Positions 44,701-54,208 of a stretch of DNA of 64,000 nt are shown piece after piece. The stretch is taken from contig LGRX02025929.1 in NCBI GenBank assembly GCA_001247695.2, positions 33,746 through 97,745 of the forward strand, written 5' to 3'. A model generated the notes under the pieces. The model was not told the DNA's origin. It was given only the letters and a program-made list of their open reading frames with translations, and did no database searches. The translations under genes and the position numbers were made by a program. The stretch comes from Cymbomonas tetramitiformis. Its lineage: Eukaryota > Chlorophyta > Pyramimonadophyceae > Pyramimonadales > Pyramimonadaceae. Position 1 is the first letter of the stretch. Each line of letters opens with the position of its first letter.

Positions 44701-46906
44701 GACACGATTGTCACGCGTGGGTGAGAACTGAAGCTAGCGCCAAAGCTTGACAATCGTATACGATTGTCACGCGTGAGTCAGGGGCGAAGCTAGCGCCAAA
44801 GCTTGACAATCGTATACGATTGTCACGCGTGGGTGAGAACTGAAGCTTGACAATCGTATACGATTGTCACGCGTGAGTCAGGGGCGACTTTCCTACAAAG
44901 CTTGACAATCGTATACGATTGTCACGCGTGGGTGAGAACTGAAGCTTGACAATCGTATACGATTGTCACGCGTGGGTGAGGACACATGAGAGAGCGCGGA
45001 AGTTTCATACCTTTTGCGCATCCCGCTCGCGCGATTGGAGGAGGGCAACCTTTGCCGATTTATCCGGAATCCTGGAAATCTCGTTCGAGTATGCCGCCGC
45101 GGTCGTATCGCTCAGATTGTTCCGATACCAAGCGTTACTCTTGGCACTAGCTTGCCTTACCGGGAATTGTGTAAGATGCGCCAGTTGATCCTCCGAGGCG
45201 TCGGCAATATTCAACAGCAAAATCCATTTATCGTGATCGTGAGAGTCAACGAGACTTTCTGTTTGGTCGGTGTTCGTAAGTGTCCCGATAAGGCTCTGCG
45301 CAAACCGAAACTTGTAAAAATTACATTCATGTACACACGGTATTTTATTGAAACGATGAAACAAACGATATCATACAAGGATTGCTTACCAAAACACAAA
45401 GAGGTGTTTCTTTCTTCAGAATTGTAATCGTTGTGGCCAACCCCTCCAGAGAGGACCTATTACTGGTCCCGGTACCGTTCCAGAATGCTTTACGTTTCCT
45501 TGCGTCCAGGACAAGGTCAAGCCAGGCGTCATAGCGATGCTGGCCATCCACCACGACAAGCTGCATTCGCATGAACTTCTTGTTCACCCACCTCTTGTAG
45601 TCGTCAGGATCATTATCGAATAGGTTGAGATAGTCTTTTTCCAGATTGATCACCATTTTCTCGAAGTTGCTTACTTCCTCAGGAGCCTCCGCATCCGCCG
45701 CTGCAAGCAACCGAAATGAACTCAGGTCTGACAATCGTATACGATTGTCGAGCTTTGTAGGAAAGTCCCGAACCCTTGCATAATACTAGTGTTGACAAGC
45801 AATGCCTCACCGGGATAAAACTTGGACATGAGCATTTGCCTATACTCTTCGTCCGTGTAATAGTGTCCAGTCCACCACGCGATGACATGTGATTTGTCCA
45901 CCTCCCATCGCTCCATGATGACCTTCTTCTGCTTCTCTATTCCCTCTTGTGAAGTCGCGCGGGTAAACGAAAGTTGGTTTGCGTCCCCTTCAACATCAGC
46001 AGGATGTAACAGCAAGCCAAGAGGGGCAACTTCTGGAAGCTTTTTGTCTTCTCGAGAATTAGGCGCGGGACGATAAGTCCATTGTTCGATCACTTTTTTG
46101 ATATTCAACGGTCCTGGGAAGTGGTAGTCTTGCCTGTTGTCGTCACCAGTGGTCCCAGATATTGCTGCCTTACCTTTGTCACGACGCTTTCGCGGTGGTG
46201 CACTCCCCGAAGCCTCGGGTGCAGGAGCTGACGCTGCCTCTGGCGCTGCCTCTGGCGCTGCATCTGCATCAGCTTTTCTCTTACCTAGCATTCTTTTAAG
46301 AGTGCTAGCAGGTTTAGTCGCGTTCTGAGTCTTCAGTAATGCAACAGCTGTATCAACTATCTCCCCACCATCTCCACCTTCCACAAGGGCCAGAATACCT
46401 CTCTCGAGGTCTTTCTTCTCCTTCTGTTTATTTGTAGCGGCATACTCGAGCATTAGCGCAACGACTTGCTCAGCTGCTTGCTGAGCTGGTGGCTGAGCTG
46501 GTTTCGGCGCACCAACTTTAATAGTCAGCCTTCTTGGCGATTTAGCTGTAGCTTGAGGATCACTTGCGACTGGAATGGCATCTCCACTTGCGACTGGAGT
46601 GGCATCTCCTGCGGTACCTGGAGCAACACCAGCGGCGGGTAACTCATTTGAACCACCTTCACCGGATGCCAAAGATCCGCTCTGAGAGGCCTGTGCACCT
46701 CCGGAGGCCATACGCTGTAAATCTCTAATTGTGCCTCCGAATTTCTTTCGAGCGGTTTGTTTTGTACGAGCCATGCAATAATGAAAAAAATGACACCCCG
46801 ACATGCATTTATAGGGCTGCAGGTACGCACCTCCCTCACGCCCGGCAGCCACAGCCTGTGCCTTAGCTGTGGGCTTTCTGACTCTTGTTAATCTCCCTGT
46901 AGACAT
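41716..46906 (-). CDS. H3-tail mimic / ParB-like / beta-class DNA methyltransferase, eight exons
   Basis: Exons, 5' to 3': 46906-45811, 45700-45390, 45295-45011, 44663-43896, 43857-43481, 43311-43057, 42965-42414, 42177-41716 (TAA). All junctions are GT-AG and in phase, except that the fourth exon needs one frame change near 44510. About 1368 residues from ATG 46906. Residues 45-58 read MARTKQTARKKFGG, identical to histone H3 over ARTKQTARK. Next come an Ala/Pro-rich region and a basic PPRKRRDKGK (nuclear signal type), then a ParB/DGQHR-like domain (VVVDGQHRYDAW, about 414-425). The C terminus has motif IV-like VDGPFG (42851-42834) before motif I-like EFPCGTAPAS (42048-42019), the permuted order of beta-class N6A/N4C enzymes. 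DPPY is degenerate (DGPF), so activity is uncertain. Confidence 0.75.
42181..42360. repeat. Tandem 58-bp unit carrying palindromes, in last intron
   Basis: Three units of ACACGCGAGTCTGAGTGTC, GGACCTAGTGCACCTGCT and the palindrome; the last palindrome is only a half site. They fill most of the 236-bp intron 42413-42178. Confidence 0.85.
44504..44512 (-). other. Possible -1 frameshift site (T TTT TTC)
   Basis: The minus strand reads TAT TTT TTC TTT in the frame of the exon start. T TTT TTC is a canonical X XXY YYZ slippery heptamer in the right phase. After a -1 shift the frame continues as CSESGEGRSIN and on into the rest of the exon. A one-base deletion in the T run would look the same. No intron that fits was found. 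Confidence 0.4.
44704..44968. repeat. Palindrome cluster, five full copies and one half
   Basis: Lies in the intron 45010-44664. Units are 44-56 bp: the palindrome followed by CGCGTGGGTGAGAACTGAAG or CGCGTGAGTCAGGGGCGA. Confidence 0.95.
46807..46813 (-). promoter_or_regulatory. TATA-like element before the H3-mimic Met
   Basis: TATAAAT on the minus strand, 32 nt before the ATG at 46774-46772. If used, the transcript would start just before that ATG and give a protein beginning directly with MARTKQTARK. It lies inside the longer frame from 46906. Confidence 0.35.
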
Positions 46907-46916
46907 CTGTAAAATT

Positions 46917-46950
46917 ATGAATTATTTTAATATTTTCCTAGTATATATAG
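46917..46950 (-). promoter_or_regulatory. Promoter motif of the methyltransferase gene
   Basis: CTATATA (46950-46944) is followed 21 nt later by TAAAATAATTCAT (46929-46917). The same pair with the same 21-nt spacing precedes the transposase gene. The first ATG is 10 nt downstream, so the leader would be very short. Confidence 0.6.
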
Positions 46951-46991
46951 ATAAAAAAATCTATAAATATATCTACCACAATACTCACGTG

Positions 46992-47305
46992 TGACAATCG
47001 TATACGATTGTCAAGCTTCGACCGTACGGTTAATCATATTCAGATGTGCACGAGTAGTGACAAACTCTTCGCGAATATCCAGGCAGGGTTATACGACATG
47101 CAATAGGATACACGATCTCGGCGCTAAGTTCGGCTCTCTCTCACGTGTGACAACTGCCGTACGGTTAATCATATTCGAATGTGGACGAGGGTGCTAATAC
47201 ATGCAATGGTATACAAAATGTTTTGAATAACGTATATGAAAATGCATACACCGTAAAATATATAAGACGCCATCACAGATTTACGTATGTATTCTAGCTA
47301 AGCAA
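46992..47305. other. Intergenic region with 35-bp direct repeat
   Basis: Between the transposase stop and the methyltransferase promoter. One palindrome at 46992. CCGTACGGTTAATCATATTC occurs at 47021 and 47159, each followed by a similar GATGTG(C/G)ACGAG. Confidence 0.7.
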
Positions 47306-50300
47306 CTAGAGATCGAAGTTGTCCGGAATTCCAGGATAATACGACAGTATTTTGCGAACTTCTGAGGATAGCAGAGATGGCTCGTGAAGGTATCCCACAC
47401 TCGTAATGATCGGAATTTCGAATATCTCGGAGTACAGCCAAAGGAAATGCTTGCCTGGAGCAGGTCGGGTCCTCGCCATTTCTCGAAAACACGGACACGA
47501 ACAACGGTATTCTCGTCCAAACTCCAAGAGGTATTCACGGCCATCGGAATCAGGGTGACAAACTCGGAAGTTATAGACGGTTGCACCACCAGGAACACAT
47601 TTCCGGATTTGAGTCAGTGCAAGGTTATCGGTCTTAACCATGCTGTGGAGCGCGGTATAGAAATTCGCTATCTTCTTCGTCAAGAAACCCTTGCCACTCG
47701 CTTTCACCTTAACACCGTTGCGAAGTCTCTCCTCCACGTCCATCTCCGAATTCTCCGATCTCACCAGATGTCCTCGAGCCTCTTCTGGGGTCACACCCTC
47801 ATGGGCAACGCAAACACCAAGAGAACAGAGACGAGTCTCCTCACTTTCCAGGATCTTTGTGTCCGGTGCAACAAGAAGTTTGGGTACACTGTTCGCCCCC
47901 CCCTCGGGCAGTCCAGGCATCGAAACGTGACAACAATACCATGGGTTTTGAACACATTTCCACGAGCAGAATATGATCCTCCGGATCGGGGGAGTGGTCC
48001 TCACTTCGCGAACTTGACCCTTTTTAAGAGTTAAGTTTTTTGCTGGAAAATAATAGGTCAAGCTTCCAGTGTACCCAATAGTCAGCTGCCCTTTCGCGAT
48101 TGGGATGTCGTGACGAGAACCATTAGACTTCCGTCCATAGCATTTACCGTTAGTGCCTGCCCGCATGACGTGAAGCAGGGAAGGTTGGAAGTCCCCACCA
48201 GCTTCCGGGTAAACGCGAACTAAAGTACGCTCCGGACGTGCCGCAGAGGTAGGTCTTGCCGCCGAGGTAGGTCTTGCCGCCGAGGTAGGTCTTGCCGCAG
48301 AGGCAGGTGGCACCGCCGAGGCAGTGCGCGTCTTCTTGGAGGCGACGCCTTCCGAGGGAAGTTCCGCAGGGCGTTTGCGCGAAACCCCCCCATGGTTTAC
48401 CTTATCCGGACGGTGGGTGTCCGTTGCAGGGATGCCCCTCTGTGGAAGCCATCCTGTCGCGCCAGCACGAACTGTTTGCATTAAATCGCGACCATCTGCA
48501 AACTCTGCCTGAGTAAGGACGCCTTTAACCCACTTATCCTCCAATGAACGAATACGACCTTGCACGCACAACAAGTGCTTTGATGAGTTCTGCCGGATCA
48601 TCGCCAGGCAAATTTGTCGAATCTGCATAAGGCTATCGAATTCCACCGACTCCAACAAGGTGGAGTAGTATGCCCCCCACGATCTCCACTTCGCGTGCAT
48701 GCTTTCCGCAAGGCATACAAGCGGTCGTTGGATTTCGGCGGTCATGTCTTCGGTTTGTTCCTTGAATTGCGACAGAATGTGCTGCGCGTGCCGTATTTGG
48801 AAAACGAAGTACGCATTCAATTTTGGCTGATTCGACCTGCCACATTTCTCAGCATACCAGGCGAAGATGGCAGTTTCACAGGACACCTTGGCCTCGGGAG
48901 TAGAGTAAATCCATCGCTGTAACAGGTCTTTGTGCACGGCACGGAGATCCGATGGAATAAGAGATTCGATCTTATGTAAGTTCTGCCCCCAATGGAACGT
49001 GCACTCCAGATTGTTACGGTCATCTTGGTCTGGCCAAACTTTCTTGATTGCTGCCCAGTTAGCACCTGTGCCCCAAATATTAATCAGTTCTTGAAAACCA
49101 AGCATATCATGCGTAGGTTTACACGGTGCTGACAATCGTATACGATTGTCAGAACGATATAAAGTGCAAACTCACACAAAAAACTATGATTTTTGACTTG
49201 CCCTGTATTTCATTTCTGACAATAGTATACGATTGTCAGAACCGTGTAACTTACAAACTCTCCCATTGAAAATTATGATCTTTAACTTACCTGCTGCATC
49301 TCATCCCATGAAGCCGTAGAATAATACTTCCTCACGCGGGTGTTCGGCTGCTACCGTCTTCTTCACCAATGTCCAAAACAGTACCTGTGTTTCGGTACAG
49401 TCTTTGGGTACGTTCATGGTGGCAATAGTGAGCAGGGCGTTGACCTCTATGGAGAACACGTGCGCCCCCATCGTCACCCAATCCCCAGAAACCTTGCGAT
49501 GTACGAAATCCAAGTGGACGTACGCTGAGCGGAGGTAGTCGTCGCTACTTTTCGGGTGCATGCGACGCACGAGATCGACACCTCCATCCACTCCGCCACT
49601 GGACATAACGAACGTGTGAGCAAAACTGTCGATGTTCCCCTCGTCCGCGAAAGATTGCAGTAGGCCCTTACCGTGCTTAGCAGCCCATTGGGAAACGGCT
49701 TGCATGCCCTCATCCTGTCGACGGCCTCGCACGAGATTCTGGTCCACTGCCTTATCAATCACTTTCATTTTCCTCGCGATGTCTGGTAGCTGGCTAGGGT
49801 CAAAAGAAGAATCTTTTGGAAAGACGGTTTCCGAGAGTAAAGTCCTTTTCACCTGGCACACGTTTCGAACTCCACCGGTGTTTAGAACCTCCTCAGCCCT
49901 AGTCTTAGCTGCTTTTAGCTCACCCACGCTGGGGTTGTCGGTGGACAACACGGAATGGTTGTGTCCAAGGGAGCTAGTAGACAGCTCGAGGATGTTCCAA
50001 TCGGAGTCTTCTTGGATGGTTACTTCAAACGGACAATTGCCGGAATGAGTAGGCGCAGCGTTGCAAAGGGCGCACGCCAGATTGCGGTTCTTAAAGGTAC
50101 CGGTGAATTGGAAACGGTTACGATCACCCGTTTTACGAAACACTACACATGCATCGTTCTCGCAGGATAAAGCCCCACCACATCGAGTAGTTCTAGTAAG
50201 ACGGCCTCTGATACGCCTTTTGTTCCCAGAACGCATCCAGGTCTGCGGATCGTATTTTAAGAAATCTCTCCAAGGAGAGAAATGTCCAGCACGTGGCTTG

Positions 50301-50866
50301 TAAACTACCCCCGGAAGGAGAGGTACTGGCAGTTCATCGACAAGCTCGCCAGGCTGACCTGGCGCTATGTCTTGGGACAAATCAACATGCTGAGAAAAAT
50401 CTATCGGAATAGCTGGTCCGGCATAGGCTGTATATTCCGATTTGACCTTGTGCTTGAGCTTTGGTTCTTGTCCAGCGCTGGAGGATTTCGTAGATTCATA
50501 CGGTTCTTTTGGCGGTGGAGGCGATTCGGTTAAGTCAAAAACTAAATTTTCATGCTTTATTTCAGGGCGAGGCGGAGAAGCTGATGCTTGGGAAGATTCG
50601 TGTGTGGCTGTTTCGGCATTCACACAACCGGTCTTCACGTCACTAGATCCGGGGGTTGAACTGACACCACCGATCACAAGTACGTCAGCTCCGTCAGGGA
50701 ACACGGTACCGAGTTCGACAGCTTGCACGTCTTCTGTGCTGCGCATGTGAAGAAGCATCGGGGTGTCGGTAAGGGTTGGAAACAAGGCCTGTAGTAACGG
50801 AAGAGATATTGGCACGGTATGCGGGACATCCAAAGCATGATTACCGTATCGCAGGGACGCCGGCAT
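47306..50866 (-). CDS. MULE-like transposase with GCM1/WRKY-like and SWIM zinc fingers; in-frame TGA
   Basis: Two exons: 50866-49291 and 49065-47306 (TAG), joined by a 225-nt GT-AG intron (GCAG|GTAAGT, GGCACAG|GT) that holds two palindromes. About 1111 residues. Residues 235-304 form a CEND-AC...CPF...GHNH zinc finger like the WRKY-GCM1/FLYWCH fingers of MULE transposases. A candidate first catalytic Asp is in HLDFVHRK (453). After splicing, the second lies in DAAGANWAAIKKVWP (523), followed by LECTFHWGQNL. A third acidic residue was not assigned. Near the C terminus, CSCPC...GKH fits a SWIM finger. A linker contains four TSAARP repeats. A TGA codon (49303-49301) sits immediately before Asp523, the only stop in the frame. 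Role: binding the TIRs and cutting and pasting the element. Confidence 0.75.
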
Positions 50867-50889
50867 GGTTTCCTAAAGTACCATGAAAA

Positions 50890-50923
50890 ATGAATTATTT
50901 TATGAAAATAATACCCTATATAG
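50890..50923 (-). promoter_or_regulatory. Promoter motif of the transposase gene
   Basis: CTATATAG (50923-50916), then TAAAATAATTCAT (50902-50890), 23 nt before the ATG at 50866. Same motif pair and spacing as upstream of the methyltransferase gene. Confidence 0.6.
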
Positions 50924-50959
50924 ACATGATAAAAATATGAAAAAAAATAAGAAACACGT

Positions 50960-51271
50960 TTGACAATCGTATACGATTGTCAAGCTCTGTGGTTAGGTTC
51001 GTCTCTCTGACGCACGTTTGCCACTCGCAGACGACTGGGTTATACCCCCTGAGACCCTGGTTAGGGGGGGAGGGGGGAGTTAGTGTATATTCCTTAATAC
51101 TTAAGAAAAAATTTAATTTTTCTTAAGTATGGGAAAACGTAGGCGTCGACGCGGGCCGACGCGTTACACTCCTTAAGTATGGGCTTAAGTATGGGCGCCC
51201 TAATTTGCGAAATCTTAGAATGTGAAGAATGTTTGGTCCATTGTCCGTCCGTCCGTCCGTCCGTCCACAGT
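50960..51271. repeat. Right terminal inverted repeat
   Basis: Mirror of 38246-38556. It contains the last palindrome (50961-50982), CGTCTCTCTGACGCACGTTT, four CTTAAGTATG motifs and the terminal (GTCC)n ACAGT. Confidence 0.9.
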
Positions 51272-52214
51272 TGCTACCTGGACAAAGGATTGCACTTGAC
51301 GACGGACGACTTTCGTGGACCAATACCACCTCTCCATGGAGATGGCGCGTCTGGGCACACTAGAGGGCGGGGGTGAGGAGACGGTGTTGTCAGACCACTC
51401 CCTGCTGTCGGAAGTGGCCAGACACTGCTTCAGCAAACTGAGCTCCGAGTACCGCGAGCTTTCTTCGGTGTTGAAGGAAGCTCGGGACGGTAAGAACCTC
51501 ACCCTGGACGTCATAGTGGTCCCCTTGGCGCAGCTGGTAATGCCCGACAAGGGGGAGATGGCGTCGATCGGTCCGTTCCTGCGTCGCGTGCGTCAAAGTC
51601 AGGACAGACAGACTCGCACGGTCCGCTAGTTCTGGGACGGGGTGCACCTCGCTCACGACATCGTGAGCATGCTGGCTGCCCACGAGCTCACCACTCCGGT
51701 GCCAGAAGAGGAGCTGCTGGACATATTCCTTACTGGGTTGATACCGGAGGTAAGGAGGAGAGTCTTCCTTATAGCCGAGAGGCAAGGCTCTTCGGTCCTG
51801 ACTCTGAGCAGGACGGCCAGTAAAGGCCGCCACAAACTCCTGACTTGGGCCATAGAGGCTGAGCGGGAGTTACGGCAGAGCCAGGATAAGACGAGCCGCT
51901 CGGTCCAGCTGCTGGCCCACGTAGATGTCACAGAGGAGTTGCTAGCCATGGCGACATCCGCTAGCACTCCGACACCCACAGGGCAACGACTCGGATCCCC
52001 AGAGTACGAGGGCCGCCGTCTGTGCAAGAGCATGGACCATTACGCCCGCGACTGTCCGCAGGCGAAGCAGCGCCCAAAAGAGTGGGCCAAGTGCCTCCTG
52101 GAGGACACCCTGGCGTTAATAGGGGACGATTCGATGGAAGAAGCTTTGGCTGCCATCGGATTGGATTTTGTCCAGGAGGACGCTCCCCAGCCCGGGGCGT
52201 CCTCCCCGCAGTAA
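51272..52214 (+). pseudogene. gag-like segment right of the nested insertion
   Basis: Two open frames in the same phase (51315-51629 and 51642-52214) are separated by TAG at 51627-51629 in VR*FWDGV. Helical capsid-like sequence (VHLAHDIVSML, EEELLDIFLTGLIPEVRRRVFL) is followed by LCKSMDHYARDC. That is a CCHC zinc knuckle lacking its first Cys: Arg (CGC) stands where TGC would be expected. The stop is TAA. Confidence 0.65.
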
Positions 52215-52279
52215 AGGGCGCGGGCCCCGTCACAGCGGGGTCGGGGGGACAAAAGGGCCCCGCGCCGGCGTCCACAGCG

Positions 52280-54208
52280 ATGCAGGTGCTGCGTGATAGG
52301 TGGAGAAGGTGCGGGAGACACCTTAGTAGCAGCGCCAGGCGCCACCTCAGGAACCAGAGTCGGGTCGGGGAGTGTGAACAGGAAGATTTGGACATGCTAG
52401 CCGCCACCCGCACGGGAAGCCCAGAGCCTTTTGAGCGGGAACAGGTCGAGCAACGCATCCAGAGAGAGCAGGCGAACTTCTGGAAGTCCACCAGAACCCC
52501 AGCAACCGCCTCGGTTCCGCGTCCCGAGGAGCCGTGGGAGCTGCTCTGTTGGATCACCGGTGCGGACACCCGGGATAAAAACCGGTCGAGCCACACAGTT
52601 GAGCCACGGGCAGTCTACCTACAGCACTTGGAGAACCAGGGGTCGGATGTTGCGAGAGTTCGCGGGCACTGGAAGTTCAGAGCTCAGCGTTTACCCCCCA
52701 GAGTTAGGAAAGCCTTTAAGGCCCAGCAGCCAGGTGCTCGCCTGCGTCCCGCCATTAGGGCGCTAGAAAGGTATCTGGAGCTGGAAGAGTCAGAGGTCCG
52801 ACCGGTCAAGTCCCTTGCGCTTTGGAGAGCAGGGCAAAGGCGAGTGAGCAAGAAGCTTGGCCCCACAACTAGTAAGCCCCAGTTGAATCGAGAAGAGTTA
52901 GATAAGCGCCTGAAGCGGCTCGTCAGGGTACGTGAATTCAATCGCCGACGCCGAGCCATTTTGGATCAGGAGTTTGGACGGTTCGTTCGCGTAGCCAAGC
53001 CCAAGCCCGTCGAGGGAGAAGAACTCTCACCACCAGAGAGAACTTCAAAGGCCAGTCGGCCGTGGTTGACCAGAAGCAGGGCTCGCCAGGCTTTGGGTCC
53101 GAAACGCAGACCATGGCTGACTCCTGAAGACAAGGCGCTTCGAGCCTCTCGATTGCGACGCAGATACGAGTTGGAGGATAGGGACCCGGCTTCTACCTCA
53201 ACAGAACGCCATGCGGGCTTCCACGCCTTCGTGCAGGAGGAGTTGGATAGGGAAAATAGGGAACTTCAGCAGGACAATGAGCTGATGCACCGGGACGAGC
53301 AAGTCAGAAAGCACATAGCGGCTAAACTGGCTGCAGCATCAGTTCAAGTCGCGGGTTCCCCCCCAGACTTCCCGGAGCGCAGTGCAGTCCAGAAAGCAGT
53401 CGCCATCGGCCTGCTAGCTGACGCATGCACTTACTGCCTCCCGGACTGTGACTCCGACGCGGAAACGTCAGTCACCCGCCTGGACTGCATAATGCAGGAC
53501 GGCGATATCAGTCCGAGCTGGTGTGAGTCCCTGGCAGCGGTGTCCTCGATGGGAGCGCGCCCGAGGAGTTTCGACAGGCACAGTCGCACACCGACGTTGC
53601 TGCTGTTTTGGGCCTGGATCGCGGGCGTCAGAGTCAAGGTGTTGGTGGATTCGGGAGCGTCCACCAATATTATCGCAAAGAGTACACTGCAGAAGCTCAT
53701 CACCGGCATCAAGCCGGTGCGCCACGAGCAAGCCATGCGGGTTCGAGTGGCTGACGGCACCACGTATGATGCTAACTCCTGCATCAGGCCCAAGCTCCTT
53801 GCTGAGACGTCAAAGGGGGCGTACGGCCAGCAGGTTGAGCTTCGGGTAATGCCCCTCGACCTCAAGGTGGATGTCATCCTAGGAGGTCCTTGGCTGGCAA
53901 ACCTTTCCCCGGTTACACTGGATTATAAGAATTGGGGTTCGGGCCGGTTCACCAAGGGCAGGGAAGAGGTCGTCATCACCGGCTGTTCGCCGGGGTCCCC
54001 GGACCCCAGTCGCTCCAAGGACACGGCAATGGCACTGGTGCAGGGAGTCATTTTGAGCCAACGTCGAGCTCGTCGGGACCTGCGGGCCCTCCGAAACAAA
54101 GAGGAGCAAGCTTTCGTTGTCTACCTCGGCCCCGATGGGTCTTTTGGCGCGTTAGCTTGCAACAAGGGGGGGGAGATTCCGACGAGGATTCCCCCAACGA
54201 TGTTGTAG
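52280..54208 (+). pseudogene. Retroviral-type aspartic protease and upstream basic region
   Basis: The open frame spans 52022-54208; the first plausible ATG after the gag stop is 52280. The N-terminal 400 residues are Arg/Glu-rich without a recognised domain. At 53640-53665 is VLVDSGASTNII, the D-S-G active-site loop of pepsin-like retroelement proteases, followed by IRPKLL and DVILGGPWL (the ILG...WL signature). The frame ends soon after eight G at 54165-54172; one shift there leads into DSDEDSPNDVV and the RT frame, so protease and pol were once joined. Confidence 0.7.

Larger units (their letters stand above)
38534..50982. repeat. Family of 22-bp palindromes (core GACAATCGTATACGATTGTC)
   Basis: Sixteen full-length copies start at 38534, 39339, 40541, 42234, 42292, 43385, 44748, 44804, 44848, 44903, 44947, 45729, 46992, 49130, 49217 and 50961; half sites are at 42351 and 44704. 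The full site adds T before and A after the core. Copies 39339, 40541 and 49217 carry one change. All are in introns, between genes or at inner TIR ends; none is in an exon of the gene models given here. Flanks are partly shared, for example GTGCACCTGCT on one side and ACGCGTGAGT on the other. Confidence 0.95.
38246..51271. mobile_element. 13-kb MULE-like DNA transposon with methyltransferase, H3-mimic and F-box cargo
   Basis: Terminal inverted repeats of about 311 bp bound six genes. Plus-strand genes fill the left half and minus-strand genes the right half, converging near 41.6 kb. Outermost is ACTGTGG followed by (ACGG)n at each end. It interrupts the gag region of the retrotransposon, so it inserted later. 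A 22-bp palindrome is repeated only inside it. Flanks CTGTCCGTCC and TGCTACCTGG do not match, so an expected 8-11-bp MULE target duplication was not found. AT content is higher than in the retrotransposon around it, which fits foreign origin. Confidence 0.85.

Noticed and set aside
44704..44968. Palindrome cluster as a CRISPR array
   Set aside because: Intervening sequences are repeats of each other, not unique spacers, and the cluster lies in an intron.
46772..46906. Genuine histone H3 gene
   Set aside because: Similarity ends after GG at position 13; there is no H3 core fold sequence downstream.
38246..51271. Integrated giant virus or virophage/polinton
   Set aside because: No capsid, ATPase, protein-primed polymerase or retroviral-type integrase inside the TIRs; the transposase is MULE-like.
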